In this document: positions 33,971-42,203 of the stretch, one piece after another
How positions within the stretch are numbered: the stretch's first letter is position 1
How the letters are laid out: each line of letters opens with the position of its first letter
Assembly: GCA_022843485.1 (NCBI GenBank)
Contig: JALHNM010000001.1
Coordinates: 62,001 to 126,000, forward strand
Reading direction: 5' to 3'
DNA from: Fimbriimonadaceae bacterium
GTDB taxonomy: Bacteria > Armatimonadota > Fimbriimonadia > Fimbriimonadales > Fimbriimonadaceae
Length of the DNA stretch: 64,000 nucleotides
The notes under the pieces: generated by a model
Database searches by the model: none
What the model saw: the letters and a program-made list of their open reading frames with translations, nothing else
What the model was told of the DNA's origin: nothing
Program-made: the position numbers and the translations under genes

Positions 33971-34738
33971 ATGGAAAGACGATCAGTAAGCCTGCGAACG
34001 CTCGTGTTCGCCCTCGTAGTTAGCTCCTTAGCGCCTTCTGCGTCTTCGCAGGACAAGCTCATCGGCCTGACCAGTAGAGAAGAGTCTTGGGTGCGCGAGA
34101 CGGCGTACTTCCAGTGGGTCGAGGCGGCGATGGTGCGTGGGCCGTTGTTCGCCCGTGACGCTTTGCCCTCCGAGCTGGTCATAGAAGTTCAGAACCGGAT
34201 CGAGCTCGCCATCCGGGAAAGCATGTTACCGCCTCGCGAAACGGCGGCGTGGTATGGCATAGATACGTTCGTCCGCTCGACTCAACCACTCCGCTTGGAT
34301 TTGGGCAGAGACGACACGTGGGGTGATTTGACCTGGATCGATCTAGGCTGGCCGGCATCCGTTCTGGTGAGTTTCGACAGACCATGTGGCTGGCCTCTAG
34401 AGGATAAGGGGTTGCTGCAGGAGAAGCTCTTAGACCTCGTCGAGCGCACTACCGTGGCCCCGATTCACAGGGACAAGTACGTACTTTCGAACGTTGACTT
34501 CTACGAAGAAGGCGGCGTTCGACGGCTTGCCGTCGCATCCCTTCACGCCGAACCGGAAACCTTCCAGATCTACGTGAACGACGAGGCGAGGGCATGGGCG
34601 ACCAACATCAGAGTCATCCTAACGCCTAGACATGCGGTCTTGGGCCTCTACTGGGTGACTCCCGCCCTCGCTCAGAAGCACCTGGCCCACCACCCAAAAC
34701 CGGGCAGTCCCAACGAGCGCCGCTTCGGAAAGCAGTAG
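33971..34738 (+). CDS. exported protein, tandem paralogue 3
   Basis: A 255-residue protein with a signal peptide (LRTLVFALVVSSLAPSASSQ). Shared family blocks are WVRET, AAWYGIDTFVRSTQPLRLDLG, LTWIDLG and closing ERRFGKQ. It has the same length and block spacing as paralogues 1 and 2. It lies 61 bases after paralogue 2 and is the last gene before the right-hand repeat. Function unknown; the conserved aromatic/Asp/Arg block is the natural place to look for an active or binding site. Confidence 0.75.
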   Translation: MERRSVSLRTLVFALVVSSLAPSASSQDKLIGLTSREESWVRETAYFQWVEAAMVRGPLFARDALPSELVIEVQNRIELAIRESMLPPRETAAWYGIDTFVRSTQPLRLDLGRDDTWGDLTWIDLGWPASVLVSFDRPCGWPLEDKGLLQEKLLDLVERTTVAPIHRDKYVLSNVDFYEEGGVRRLAVASLHAEPETFQIYVNDEARAWATNIRVILTPRHAVLGLYWVTPALAQKHLAHHPKPGSPNERRFGKQ

Positions 34739-34750
34739 AGCTCGTGAGAG

Positions 34751-34840
34751 GCGGGGGGCCTGGTCTGACCGGGAGCGCAGGCCGGGGGACAGGGGGCATC
34801 GCGGCGTCCCCCCAAGGCGTGAACCAGGGCGGCCGGGGCG
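34751..34840. repeat. intergenic repeat, copy B (right border of island)
   Basis: Imperfect direct repeat of 30536-30624. Shared blocks in the same order are GGCC, TGACC, GCAGGCCGGGG and GCGTGAACCAGGG(C/T)GGCCGGG. It follows the last island gene. The remainder of the gap to 35006 shows no other feature. Confidence 0.6.
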
Positions 34841-35006
34841 GGCTCGGAGGCTCCGAACGCGATTCCTAGTGAGTTTTCCTGGTCATGGGCAGACTGTTTC
34901 GCATCCCACTGATGTAGCATCGAAGGGGGTGCGGGCCTGTTTCGGGTCCGTGCGATCCACATTGCGTGGGGCCGGGGTCGGTCCGGCTCCGCTGAGGAAA
35001 ACCAAC

Positions 35007-35699
35007 ATGCGATTGATCCAATGGATTCTCGTCCTCGCGGCGTCGGCGGTGGTCGTCGGCTGCACCGGGGGTGGGTTCACTTCGTCGAACCCAGCGGGCG
35101 CCGGTGGCGCCAGCCCGGTGGAGAACTACAAGGAAGCACGGATGAGGGAGGCCCTCCGCGGCCTCGACTACTCGTCCGGTCTCGTGACCCTCAGCCCGGA
35201 GGCGCGCGAGATCGCCGCCGAAGGGACGCTGGCGGACGGGGCCCGGCTCGCAGCCGAGGCCGACGCCGTCATGCAGACCAACGACTTCCCCGCCGCCATC
35301 GCGGCGTACACCAAGGCCGTGATCGTCGCCCCGAACCGGGCGGCGACCTACCTCTCGCTCGCCCAGGCCCTCCAGCCGAAGGGGCGCAGCACCGAGGCTG
35401 AGGCCGCGATCCGCACGGCGATCCGGCTCGAGCCGAAGAGCCTGGACGCGAACCTGGCCCTCGCCCGACTCATCGACACGCGAGGCGACTCGGCGGCGAC
35501 GGTCTCGGCCTGGCAGGCCGTGCTCGCGCTGGACTCCAAGGTCGCCGAAGCCCACGGTCGCATCGCGATCGCCACCTACTACCAGGGCGACACCGCCGGG
35601 GCGGCGAAGCACATCGACGCCTGCGAGAAGCTCGGCGGGAACGTCCCGTCGCAGTTCAAGGACATGGTCGTGGCGGAGGCCCGCTCGGCCAAGCCGTGA
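35007..35699 (+). CDS. TPR-repeat lipoprotein
   Basis: A 230-residue protein with lipoprotein signal MRLIQWILVLAASAVVVGC (lipobox VVG|C) and then a Gly/Ser-rich linker. Three to four tetratricopeptide repeats follow, with phrases such as NDFPAAIAAYTKAVIVAPN, STEAEAAIRTAIRLEP and AAGAAKHIDA-like helices. Such proteins scaffold periplasmic complexes. The Met at 35007 has TGAGGA nearby upstream. It is followed 20 bases later by the BNR-repeat gene, which has its own strong Shine-Dalgarno, so the two may form an operon. Confidence 0.85.
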   Translation: MRLIQWILVLAASAVVVGCTGGGFTSSNPAGAGGASPVENYKEARMREALRGLDYSSGLVTLSPEAREIAAEGTLADGARLAAEADAVMQTNDFPAAIAAYTKAVIVAPNRAATYLSLAQALQPKGRSTEAEAAIRTAIRLEPKSLDANLALARLIDTRGDSAATVSAWQAVLALDSKVAEAHGRIAIATYYQGDTAGAAKHIDACEKLGGNVPSQFKDMVVAEARSAKP

Positions 35700-35719
35700 C
35701 CCAAGGAGGAGATGGACTC

Positions 35720-37501
35720 ATGAACCGCATTCACACTTTCACCCGTCCGAGCCTCACGCTCCTCGTCGCCCTCGCGGCGACGTGGGCGTCGGCCCAGGAC
35801 GTCATCGTCGGCCCGCCCGTCCGCACGGACGTCGGCAGGGGCACCTTTGCCGCGAACGAGACCAGCGCCGCCTCGGTCGGCGACCTTGGCAACGAGGTCG
35901 TCACGAGCTGGAACGACTGGAGCGAGAGCGTCGGCCAGACGGAGATCATCCGGTGCGGCGTCGGCGTCAGCAGCAACGGCGGCGTGACCTGGAACGACTT
36001 CACCCTCCGACCCCCGGCCGGCAACCAAACCACGGTCGAGGGCGACCCCTTCACGATCTACGACTACCGGACGAACAACGTTTGGGTCGGGGCGATCAGC
36101 TTCGCCGGGAACGGGGGCGTCTACATCGCCCGCAAGAACCCGGGTGTCAACACGTTCCAGCCGAGCGTGATGGTCCAGACGGCGAGCGGGACGGACAAGG
36201 TTTGGGGGACGGCGGGGCCGATCCCGGGCGACCCGAACACGACCCGGCTGTACGTGGCCTATAACTTCGGGGTCGCCCGCTCCGACACCCTCGGTACCAC
36301 GTGGTCGCCGCCGGTGTCGCTCGGCCAGGGCCTCGGCTTCAACCCGCGCGTCGGGCCGGAGGGCAACGTCTACGTCTCGTTCTGGAACTTCAACGCGAAC
36401 ACGTTCCAGCTCCGCCGCAGCACCAACGGCGGCACGTCCTACCTTGCGGCGCAGACCCTTCTGACCCGAGTCGGCACGTGGGGAACGGGCGACTGTCCGA
36501 TCATCCCGGGGAACTTCCGCGTCCCCGCCCTCCCCGCGATCGCCGTCGACCCGGTGAGCGGCGTCGTCTACTGCGTCAGCTTCGACTCGGGCAACCTCGT
36601 CGGCGCGAACCGCAACAGCGACCTCTTCTTCCAGAAGTCGACGGACGGCGGCGCGACGTTCTCGGCCCCGACCCCGCTCTTCCGGACCACGACGCTCTCT
36701 CGCGACCACTTCTTCCCTTGGGTCGAGGTCGATCGCACCGGGCGGATCCACGTGCTCTACTACAGCACGGAGGCCGTCGCCCAGAACGACACGAACACGG
36801 TTAGCTGCATCGGCGACGCCTGGTACGCCTATAGCGACGACGGCGGCGCGACCTGGGCTCGGGAGCGGCTCACGCCGGTCTCGTTCGACATGATGAACGA
36901 CGGCCTCAACCGGAGCGGAGCGTTCTACGGGGACTATAACGGCATGGGTTGGGGCGGCCAGCGGGTCTACCCGCACTACGTCGCGAGCTGGCCGAACAAC
37001 GACCCGGACAACTACGTGAACGTGGTGGTCAACCCGTTCACCGCGGCGACCCAGGCGGTCACCTTCGGAGGCATCCTCCAGGGCGGGAACGTGAATTCGA
37101 CCTGCCAGGTCGATGGGAACCGCTATGAAGTCCGGAACGGCCCGGCCTTCGTCCAAGGCGGCCCGAACGCAGGCGCGAACCTGACGTTCGTCACGGGCCT
37201 CACGTCCGTGAACTCGCTGAGCCTCGACATCACGGGTTCGACGACGGCCCTCCCGGTCGCCTCGATCGAGCAGAAGGTCGAGCTGTTCAACGTCCAGACG
37301 AACGCCTGGGAGGTCGTGGACACCCGTACGCCCACTTCGGCGGACACGCGGATCACGATCGCCGTTGGCGGCTCGGTGGCTCGGTTCTTCGACGCCCCGA
37401 ACCGACGGGTTCGGGCACGGATCGGATGGCGGCCGACCGGCCCGCTGTCGACGGGCACGTGGACCGGTCGCATCGACCGGTTCCTCGTCGTGGCCCGCTA
37501 G
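35720..37501 (+). CDS. secreted BNR/Asp-box repeat protein (sialidase-fold)
   Basis: A 593-residue protein with signal peptide (FTRPSLTLLVALAATWASAQ). At least four Asp-box (BNR) motifs are visible: SSNGGVTWNDF, STNGGTSYLAA, STDGGATFSAP and SDDGGATWARE. They mark the turns of a six-bladed sialidase-type propeller. The arginine triad that defines true sialidases is not evident to me, so a binding protein or another glycosidase is as likely. About 130 C-terminal residues form a separate beta domain. The ATG at 35720 follows AAGGAGGAGAT. A strong hairpin terminator follows the stop. Confidence 0.85.
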   Translation: MNRIHTFTRPSLTLLVALAATWASAQDVIVGPPVRTDVGRGTFAANETSAASVGDLGNEVVTSWNDWSESVGQTEIIRCGVGVSSNGGVTWNDFTLRPPAGNQTTVEGDPFTIYDYRTNNVWVGAISFAGNGGVYIARKNPGVNTFQPSVMVQTASGTDKVWGTAGPIPGDPNTTRLYVAYNFGVARSDTLGTTWSPPVSLGQGLGFNPRVGPEGNVYVSFWNFNANTFQLRRSTNGGTSYLAAQTLLTRVGTWGTGDCPIIPGNFRVPALPAIAVDPVSGVVYCVSFDSGNLVGANRNSDLFFQKSTDGGATFSAPTPLFRTTTLSRDHFFPWVEVDRTGRIHVLYYSTEAVAQNDTNTVSCIGDAWYAYSDDGGATWARERLTPVSFDMMNDGLNRSGAFYGDYNGMGWGGQRVYPHYVASWPNNDPDNYVNVVVNPFTAATQAVTFGGILQGGNVNSTCQVDGNRYEVRNGPAFVQGGPNAGANLTFVTGLTSVNSLSLDITGSTTALPVASIEQKVELFNVQTNAWEVVDTRTPTSADTRITIAVGGSVARFFDAPNRRVRARIGWRPTGPLSTGTWTGRIDRFLVVAR

Positions 37502-37520
37502 TCAGGCCATAGCCCCCATC

Positions 37521-37559
37521 CGGCCCCCTGGTCTCGCCGACCGGGGGGCCGCTTCCTTT
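37521..37559 (+). terminator. rho-independent terminator after the BNR-repeat gene
   Basis: CGGCCCCC-TGGTC pairs with GACC-GGGGGGCCG across a five-base loop and is followed by CTTCCTTT. It lies about 20 bases after the stop codon. Confidence 0.7.
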
Positions 37560-37566
37560 GGGGAGG

Positions 37567-37572
37567 TACTTT
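37567..37572 (+). promoter_or_regulatory. leaderless-type -10 element TACTTT for ktrA
   Basis: TACTTT ends 8 bases before the ktrA ATG, just beyond the terminator of the upstream gene. Confidence 0.45.
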
Positions 37573-37580
37573 CTCGGGCG

Positions 37581-38243
37581 ATGCCAAAGCGTAGGTCAGA
37601 GGTCGCGGTCGTCGGGCTGGGGCGGTTCGGGGCCAGTCTCTGCCGGACCCTCGTCGAGAACGGAGTGTCGGTCCTCGGGATCGACCGAGATCCGGGGCTC
37701 GTCCAACGCTACAGCCACGAGATCACCCAAACGGTGGCGCTCGACTCGACTGACGAGGAGGCCCTTAGAGAGGCGGGGATCGAGGCCTACAACCCGGTCG
37801 TCGTGGCGATCGGCGACAACTTCGAGGCCAGTCTTATGACCTGCGTGGCCCTGAAGGCGGTGAAGGTACCGACAGTGGTCTGTAAGGCGGCCACCGCTGT
37901 CCACCGCGACGTCCTGCGAAAGGTCGGGGCGGACCGGGTCATCCTCCCCGAGCACGAGGCTGGGCAGCGGCTCGGGCTCGAGCTCGCGCAGCCCGGGTTC
38001 TTGGGCGAGATCGAGCTCTGTAGCGACACGGCCGTCACCAAGGTCCGTGCGCCTGCCTCGCTCGTCGGGCTCACGCTTGAAGAGTCGAGGGTGAACGAGG
38101 AGTACGGGCTCCGAGTGGTGGCCATCGTCCGGGGCGGCCGCGCGATCGCCCTGCCTTCGAAGATCGAGCGGATCGAGTCAGGGGACCAGCTCGTCCTGAT
38201 CGGGGCGACGGCCCGTGCGACCGAGTTGGCGAGCCGTGGCTAA
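37581..38243 (+). CDS. ktrA: potassium uptake regulatory subunit, KtrA/TrkA type
   Basis: A 220-residue RCK protein. The N-terminal nucleotide-binding fold has VVGLGRFGASLCRTL and the ribose-binding acid in GIDRD. The C-terminal RCK_C domain spans about residues 140-220. It forms a cytoplasmic ring that gates the membrane subunit in response to ATP/ADP or NAD(H). A single RCK unit makes it KtrA-like rather than the double-unit TrkA. The next gene starts with GTG inside its last codons (overlap of eight bases), so the pair is translationally coupled. Confidence 0.92.
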   Translation: MPKRRSEVAVVGLGRFGASLCRTLVENGVSVLGIDRDPGLVQRYSHEITQTVALDSTDEEALREAGIEAYNPVVVAIGDNFEASLMTCVALKAVKVPTVVCKAATAVHRDVLRKVGADRVILPEHEAGQRLGLELAQPGFLGEIELCSDTAVTKVRAPASLVGLTLEESRVNEEYGLRVVAIVRGGRAIALPSKIERIESGDQLVLIGATARATELASRG

Positions 38244-39573
38244 GGACTTCGGACGCCGGATTCCGGTGGTCGCCCGCCTGGTCGGGAGCCTCCTCGTGCT
38301 CATGCTCCTCGGGACTGGTCTTTTGATGCTCCCAGGCATGAGCACGCGGGGGCTGGCCTTTAATGACGCGGCGTTCATGGCCGTCTCGGCGATCACGGTG
38401 ACGGGGCTGGCGACCGTCAACGTGGCGACCGACCTCACGCTCGCCGGGCAGGTCGTGCTGCTCCTCTTGACCCAGTTCGGGGGGGTGGGCTACATCGTCG
38501 TCGCGGTGACGGTGTTCAGCCTCCTCGGCCGGCAGGTCAGTCTGACGGACCGGGTGGCGCTCCAGGACGCGCTGGGTGACGTATCCCCTCGCGGGCTAGT
38601 CCAGTTGGGCCGCCGCGTCTTCTTGGGGGTCGTCGTGTTCGAAGGGCTTGGGGCGCTTCTGCTGTACGCCCATTGGAGCCGCTTCATCGACGACCCCATG
38701 CTGCCGTTCAAGGCGGTGTTCACGTCGGTGGTGTCGTTCTGCAACGCCGGGTTCGACCCGTTCACGGGTGACCCAAGGTACTCGGCAGGGATGCCGACGG
38801 ACGGGACGACGCTCCTCATCATGGGCTCGCTCATCGTGCTCGGGGGGATCGGCTTCCCTGTGCTCCACGAGGTGTTCGTCGAGCGGGGGCGCAAGCGGTT
38901 CTCTCTCCATACCCGGCTCACGCTCATCGTATCGGCAGGCCTGATTGTCTGGGGGGCGTTCGGGCTCATGCTGAGCGAGACGGGGCCGGGTCGCATCCTT
39001 CACGGCGAGACGCTGGTGCGGCAGCTCGAGTTGACCACGTTCCAGTCGGTCTCGGCAAGGACGGCCGGGTTTGTAGGGATGCCGCGGTTCGAGACGCTCG
39101 ACCCCGCGAGCCAGATGATGATCTTGACGCTCATGTTCGTCGGGAGTTCGCCGGCCTCGATGGGAGGCGGGGCGACGACGGGGACGTTCGTGGTGATGGT
39201 GTTGGCCCTTTTCGCCTACCTCCGGGGCCAGTCTGCGCCGGTCGTGGGCGGTAGGGCGATCCCGGGGGCGATGGTGCGCAAGGCGGCCGCGGTGCTCACG
39301 ATCTCGCTGTTCGTGGTCCTGACGTCGGCCTGGCTCCTCATGCTCACCCATCCGGTGTCGCTCGACCGGGCCGTGTTCGAGTCCGTGTCCGCGTTCGCGA
39401 CCTGCGGGCTGAGCCTAGGGTTCACGACCGAGTTGAACTGGTTCGGCCAGGCCGTCGTCATGGTCACGATGCTTTGGGGGCGGCTGGGGGCGCTCACCCT
39501 CCTCGTCATCCTTACCCGGCGAGACCGGCCGACCCGGCTCTTCTACCCGGAGGAGCGCGTGCTCATCGGCTAG
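38236..39573 (+). CDS. ktrB: potassium transporter membrane subunit, KtrB/TrkH type
   Basis: About 445 residues with four repeated helix-pore-helix units of the SKT superfamily. The four selectivity-filter strands can be seen: TVTGLATVN, FCNAGFDPF, ARTAGFVGM and ATCGLSLGF, each with the key Gly. It conducts K+ (or Na+-coupled K+) across the inner membrane under control of KtrA. The frame is open from 38215; GTG at 38236 is the likely start. Its stop overlaps the convergent membrane gene by four bases. Confidence 0.93.
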   Translation: MAKDFGRRIPVVARLVGSLLVLMLLGTGLLMLPGMSTRGLAFNDAAFMAVSAITVTGLATVNVATDLTLAGQVVLLLLTQFGGVGYIVVAVTVFSLLGRQVSLTDRVALQDALGDVSPRGLVQLGRRVFLGVVVFEGLGALLLYAHWSRFIDDPMLPFKAVFTSVVSFCNAGFDPFTGDPRYSAGMPTDGTTLLIMGSLIVLGGIGFPVLHEVFVERGRKRFSLHTRLTLIVSAGLIVWGAFGLMLSETGPGRILHGETLVRQLELTTFQSVSARTAGFVGMPRFETLDPASQMMILTLMFVGSSPASMGGGATTGTFVVMVLALFAYLRGQSAPVVGGRAIPGAMVRKAAAVLTISLFVVLTSAWLLMLTHPVSLDRAVFESVSAFATCGLSLGFTTELNWFGQAVVMVTMLWGRLGALTLLVILTRRDRPTRLFYPEERVLIG

Positions 39574-40322
39574 CCGTTCGAGGCGACTTTCTTGTGGACC
39601 CCGTTCATCGGTCGCCAGTGGCGGTGGGCGATGCGGTCCGACTCGTGCTCGAAGAGGTCCCCCATCAGCCGGATGAGGGTGGCGTGGACGAAGACGATCT
39701 CGAGCCCGGTGAGCAAGGGGGCAATCGGGATCACGGCCACGACCTTGGGGAACACGTTCTCGAAGAGGGCCACCAACCCGATGATCGCCGGAAGTAGGAC
39801 GGCGTTGGCGGTGGCCCAGAGCTTGATCCCGTGCCACTGCATCGGCAAGATGTCCCGCCAGAGGTTCGCGATGCGGCGGCCGATATGGCCCCCTTCGTCC
39901 GCGTAGAGGCGCCGGTGGGCCCAAGCCCAGATCACTTGGAACCCGAGCATGGCGCCGAGGTTCCCGACGACGACCGTGACGATGAGCGAGAGCAGGCCCT
40001 TGAACGGGACGTCGCCGGAGCTGTACTGGAACACGAGGCCGGCCAGGATCCCGAGGAACCCGAATGGGCCGACCATGAAGTAGCACGCGAACATGCGGCC
40101 CCGAAAGGCCTTCGTGAGCGAGTCGAGGTCGTGGCGGATGGTCTCGAGGTCGCGGTTCTCGAGGGCGTGGCGACTGGCCCGGAAGTCTTCTCGAAGCTTG
40201 AGGAAGTGGTAGCGCGGGTTCGCGAGGTCCCGGAGGTAGCGCAGTGTCTCCGCCGGGGACCGCCGTCGCCGGGGCGGTGGCACTGCCGGGTCGACTGGGA
40301 CTTCGGAGGGTTGGGGGCGCAT
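39570..40322 (-). CDS. membrane protein, hypothetical
   Basis: A 250-residue protein with an N-terminal cytoplasmic, charged helical region (about 1-80) and four hydrophobic segments (about 83-100, 111-131, 168-187, 193-213). I do not recognise a family. The N-terminus is Pro/Arg-rich. A TATAGT element on the minus strand (40355-40360) lies about 32 bases upstream of the ATG. It converges on ktrB with a four-base overlap. Confidence 0.65.
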   Translation of the reverse strand: MRPQPSEVPVDPAVPPPRRRRSPAETLRYLRDLANPRYHFLKLREDFRASRHALENRDLETIRHDLDSLTKAFRGRMFACYFMVGPFGFLGILAGLVFQYSSGDVPFKGLLSLIVTVVVGNLGAMLGFQVIWAWAHRRLYADEGGHIGRRIANLWRDILPMQWHGIKLWATANAVLLPAIIGLVALFENVFPKVVAVIPIAPLLTGLEIVFVHATLIRLMGDLFEHESDRIAHRHWRPMNGVHKKVASNG

Positions 40323-40592
40323 GGGGAGGCCGGGGGCGGGCGGCTCGGATCACGACTATACCGGGGCGGGGGTGCCGGGTCCCGGCCGCTGGAGCGACGA
40401 TTCGCCCAAGCTACGGCGTCTCTACGGCTAGGGCCCACGGGCCGTTCCAAAGGGCAAGGCAGACGGATGGGCAGGCGCAACGGACACCGGCACAAGCTCG
40501 GGGGTGGTTACGCCTCGCACCGGGCCCGATGGACGTCCAGTACGGCGCGTCAGGGACTGACGACAGTCCGCCAAGCTGTCCAGGGTGACGCG

Positions 40593-42119
40593 GTGTCCCA
40601 GCGCCGGCTCGCTGCGGTCCTTCTGTCGCCGGCGGTGGCCCTCCCCCTGGGCCTCCTCGTGCTCCACCTCGTCTGTCTGACCCAGTACGGGTTCTTCCGG
40701 GACGAGCTCTACTACTTGGCCTGCGCGAAGGCGCTAGCCTGGGGGTACGTCGACCACCCTCCGTTCTCGGTGGCCTTGTTAGCGGCGGTGACGAGCGTCT
40801 TCGGGGACGCGCTCGCCGTCGTGCGCGCTCCGGTCGTGCTGGCGGGGGCGGGCACGGTGGCGATGTGCGTGCTCACGGCCCGTCGGATCGGGGCGACGGG
40901 GTGGGCCCTGTGGCTCGCCGGGCTCTGCCCCGCCCTCGCGGGGATGTACCTGGTCGGATTCCACATGTACACGATGAACGGGCTGGAGATCTTCCTGTGG
41001 TCGTGCGTGGCGTACGTGGTGGCAGACGGACTCGAGGAGCCCCGTACCGGGCACTGGGTCTGGCTGGGGATCCTGCTCGGGATCGCCTTGTTGAACAAGT
41101 ACAGCGCGCTCTGGATGATCGGCGGGCTGTTCGTCGGCTTGGTGCTGTCCCCGCGCCGTAGCCTTCTGGCGACTCCTGGACCCTGGGCCGCGCTCGGGCT
41201 CGCGGCGCTGATCTTCTCCCCCCACGTCGCGTGGCAAGTGGCTCACGGCTGGCCGACCCTGGAGTTCGCCCGGAACTCGCAGGACCTCAAGCTCTTGCCA
41301 GTGCCGCCGCTCGAGTTCTTGGCCCAGCAGGCCGTGGTGATGAACATCGCCACAGTGCCCGTCCTGGTGGCGGGGGTGGTGATGGGGGCGGCGGGGAGGT
41401 TGGGCGAGCGGGGCCGGGTGATGACGTGGGTCTTCTTGACCGTGGTCGCGATCCTGCTCGTGAACGGTCGGTCCCGCGTCAACTACTTGGCCCCTGCTTA
41501 CGCGTTCCTCATCCCCGTCGCGGCTCTGGCGGCCCAGAGGCTCCTGGCCGGGCGGAGGCTGTCGCCGACGTGGGTCCTCGCCCCCGTGACGGCGTCGGGG
41601 CTGGTGACGCTGCCGTTGGGCCTGCCGTTGCTCCCGGTCGACACGCTCACGCAGATCGCGACGCTCAGCCCCGTCCAGCCGCCTGCGGAGCAGAAAGGGG
41701 AGCGCGCCCCCATCCAGGGGTACGCCGATATGTTCGGCTGGCCCGAACTCGCCCAAGAGGTCTCGCGGGTCTACCTCTCGTTGCCCGAAGAGGATCGGCG
41801 ACGGGTGGTCGTGATCGCCCATAACTACGGCGAGGCGGCGGCGCTCCGGTACTTCGCAAGCCAGATCCCGTTGCCTCCTTCCATCTCGGGGCACAACCAG
41901 TTTTGGCTCTGGGGGCCGGGGGCGTGGGACGGTTCGGTGGCGATCGTGCTGAACGAGCACCAGTCCGAGCTCGCAGGCCGGTTCGAGAGCTTCGAGCCGG
42001 TCGGCCGGGTGAACGCCCCCCACGCGATGCCCGAACAGGACGGTTCCCCCGTCTGGCTCGCCCGTGGCCTCCGCGAGCCGGTGCCCGAGTTCTGGCTGAC
42101 GATGCGGCGGTACTTCTAG
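40593..42119 (+). CDS. ArnT/PMT-like glycosyltransferase, GT39-type membrane protein
   Basis: About 508 residues with many membrane helices. The first periplasmic loop has FFRDELYYLACAKALAWGYVDHPP, shown here as RDELYYL..GYVDHPP; the Asp-Glu pair is the catalytic signature of the PMT/ArnT fold (dolichyl- or undecaprenyl-phosphate-sugar transferases). The second loop has GFHMYTMNGLEIF. A soluble C-terminal periplasmic domain of about 130 residues follows. It transfers a sugar from a lipid carrier to lipid or protein in the periplasm; the acceptor is unknown. The frame is open from 39831, but the GTG at 40593 begins the first helix. Confidence 0.85.
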   Translation: MSQRRLAAVLLSPAVALPLGLLVLHLVCLTQYGFFRDELYYLACAKALAWGYVDHPPFSVALLAAVTSVFGDALAVVRAPVVLAGAGTVAMCVLTARRIGATGWALWLAGLCPALAGMYLVGFHMYTMNGLEIFLWSCVAYVVADGLEEPRTGHWVWLGILLGIALLNKYSALWMIGGLFVGLVLSPRRSLLATPGPWAALGLAALIFSPHVAWQVAHGWPTLEFARNSQDLKLLPVPPLEFLAQQAVVMNIATVPVLVAGVVMGAAGRLGERGRVMTWVFLTVVAILLVNGRSRVNYLAPAYAFLIPVAALAAQRLLAGRRLSPTWVLAPVTASGLVTLPLGLPLLPVDTLTQIATLSPVQPPAEQKGERAPIQGYADMFGWPELAQEVSRVYLSLPEEDRRRVVVIAHNYGEAAALRYFASQIPLPPSISGHNQFWLWGPGAWDGSVAIVLNEHQSELAGRFESFEPVGRVNAPHAMPEQDGSPVWLARGLREPVPEFWLTMRRYF

Positions 42120-42186
42120 GACACCGGGAGTGGAACGCCTGCGAGCCCGGTCATCGCACCTGTAGCCCGGCGGGGGTGGGCCCTGC

Positions 42187-42192
42187 CATACT
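42187..42192 (+). promoter_or_regulatory. -10-like element CATACT
   Basis: CATACT ends 11 bases before the ATG of the deiminase-like gene at 42204. This is a weaker match to the pattern seen elsewhere. Confidence 0.3.
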
Positions 42193-42203
42193 CGTCAGAC
42201 CCC

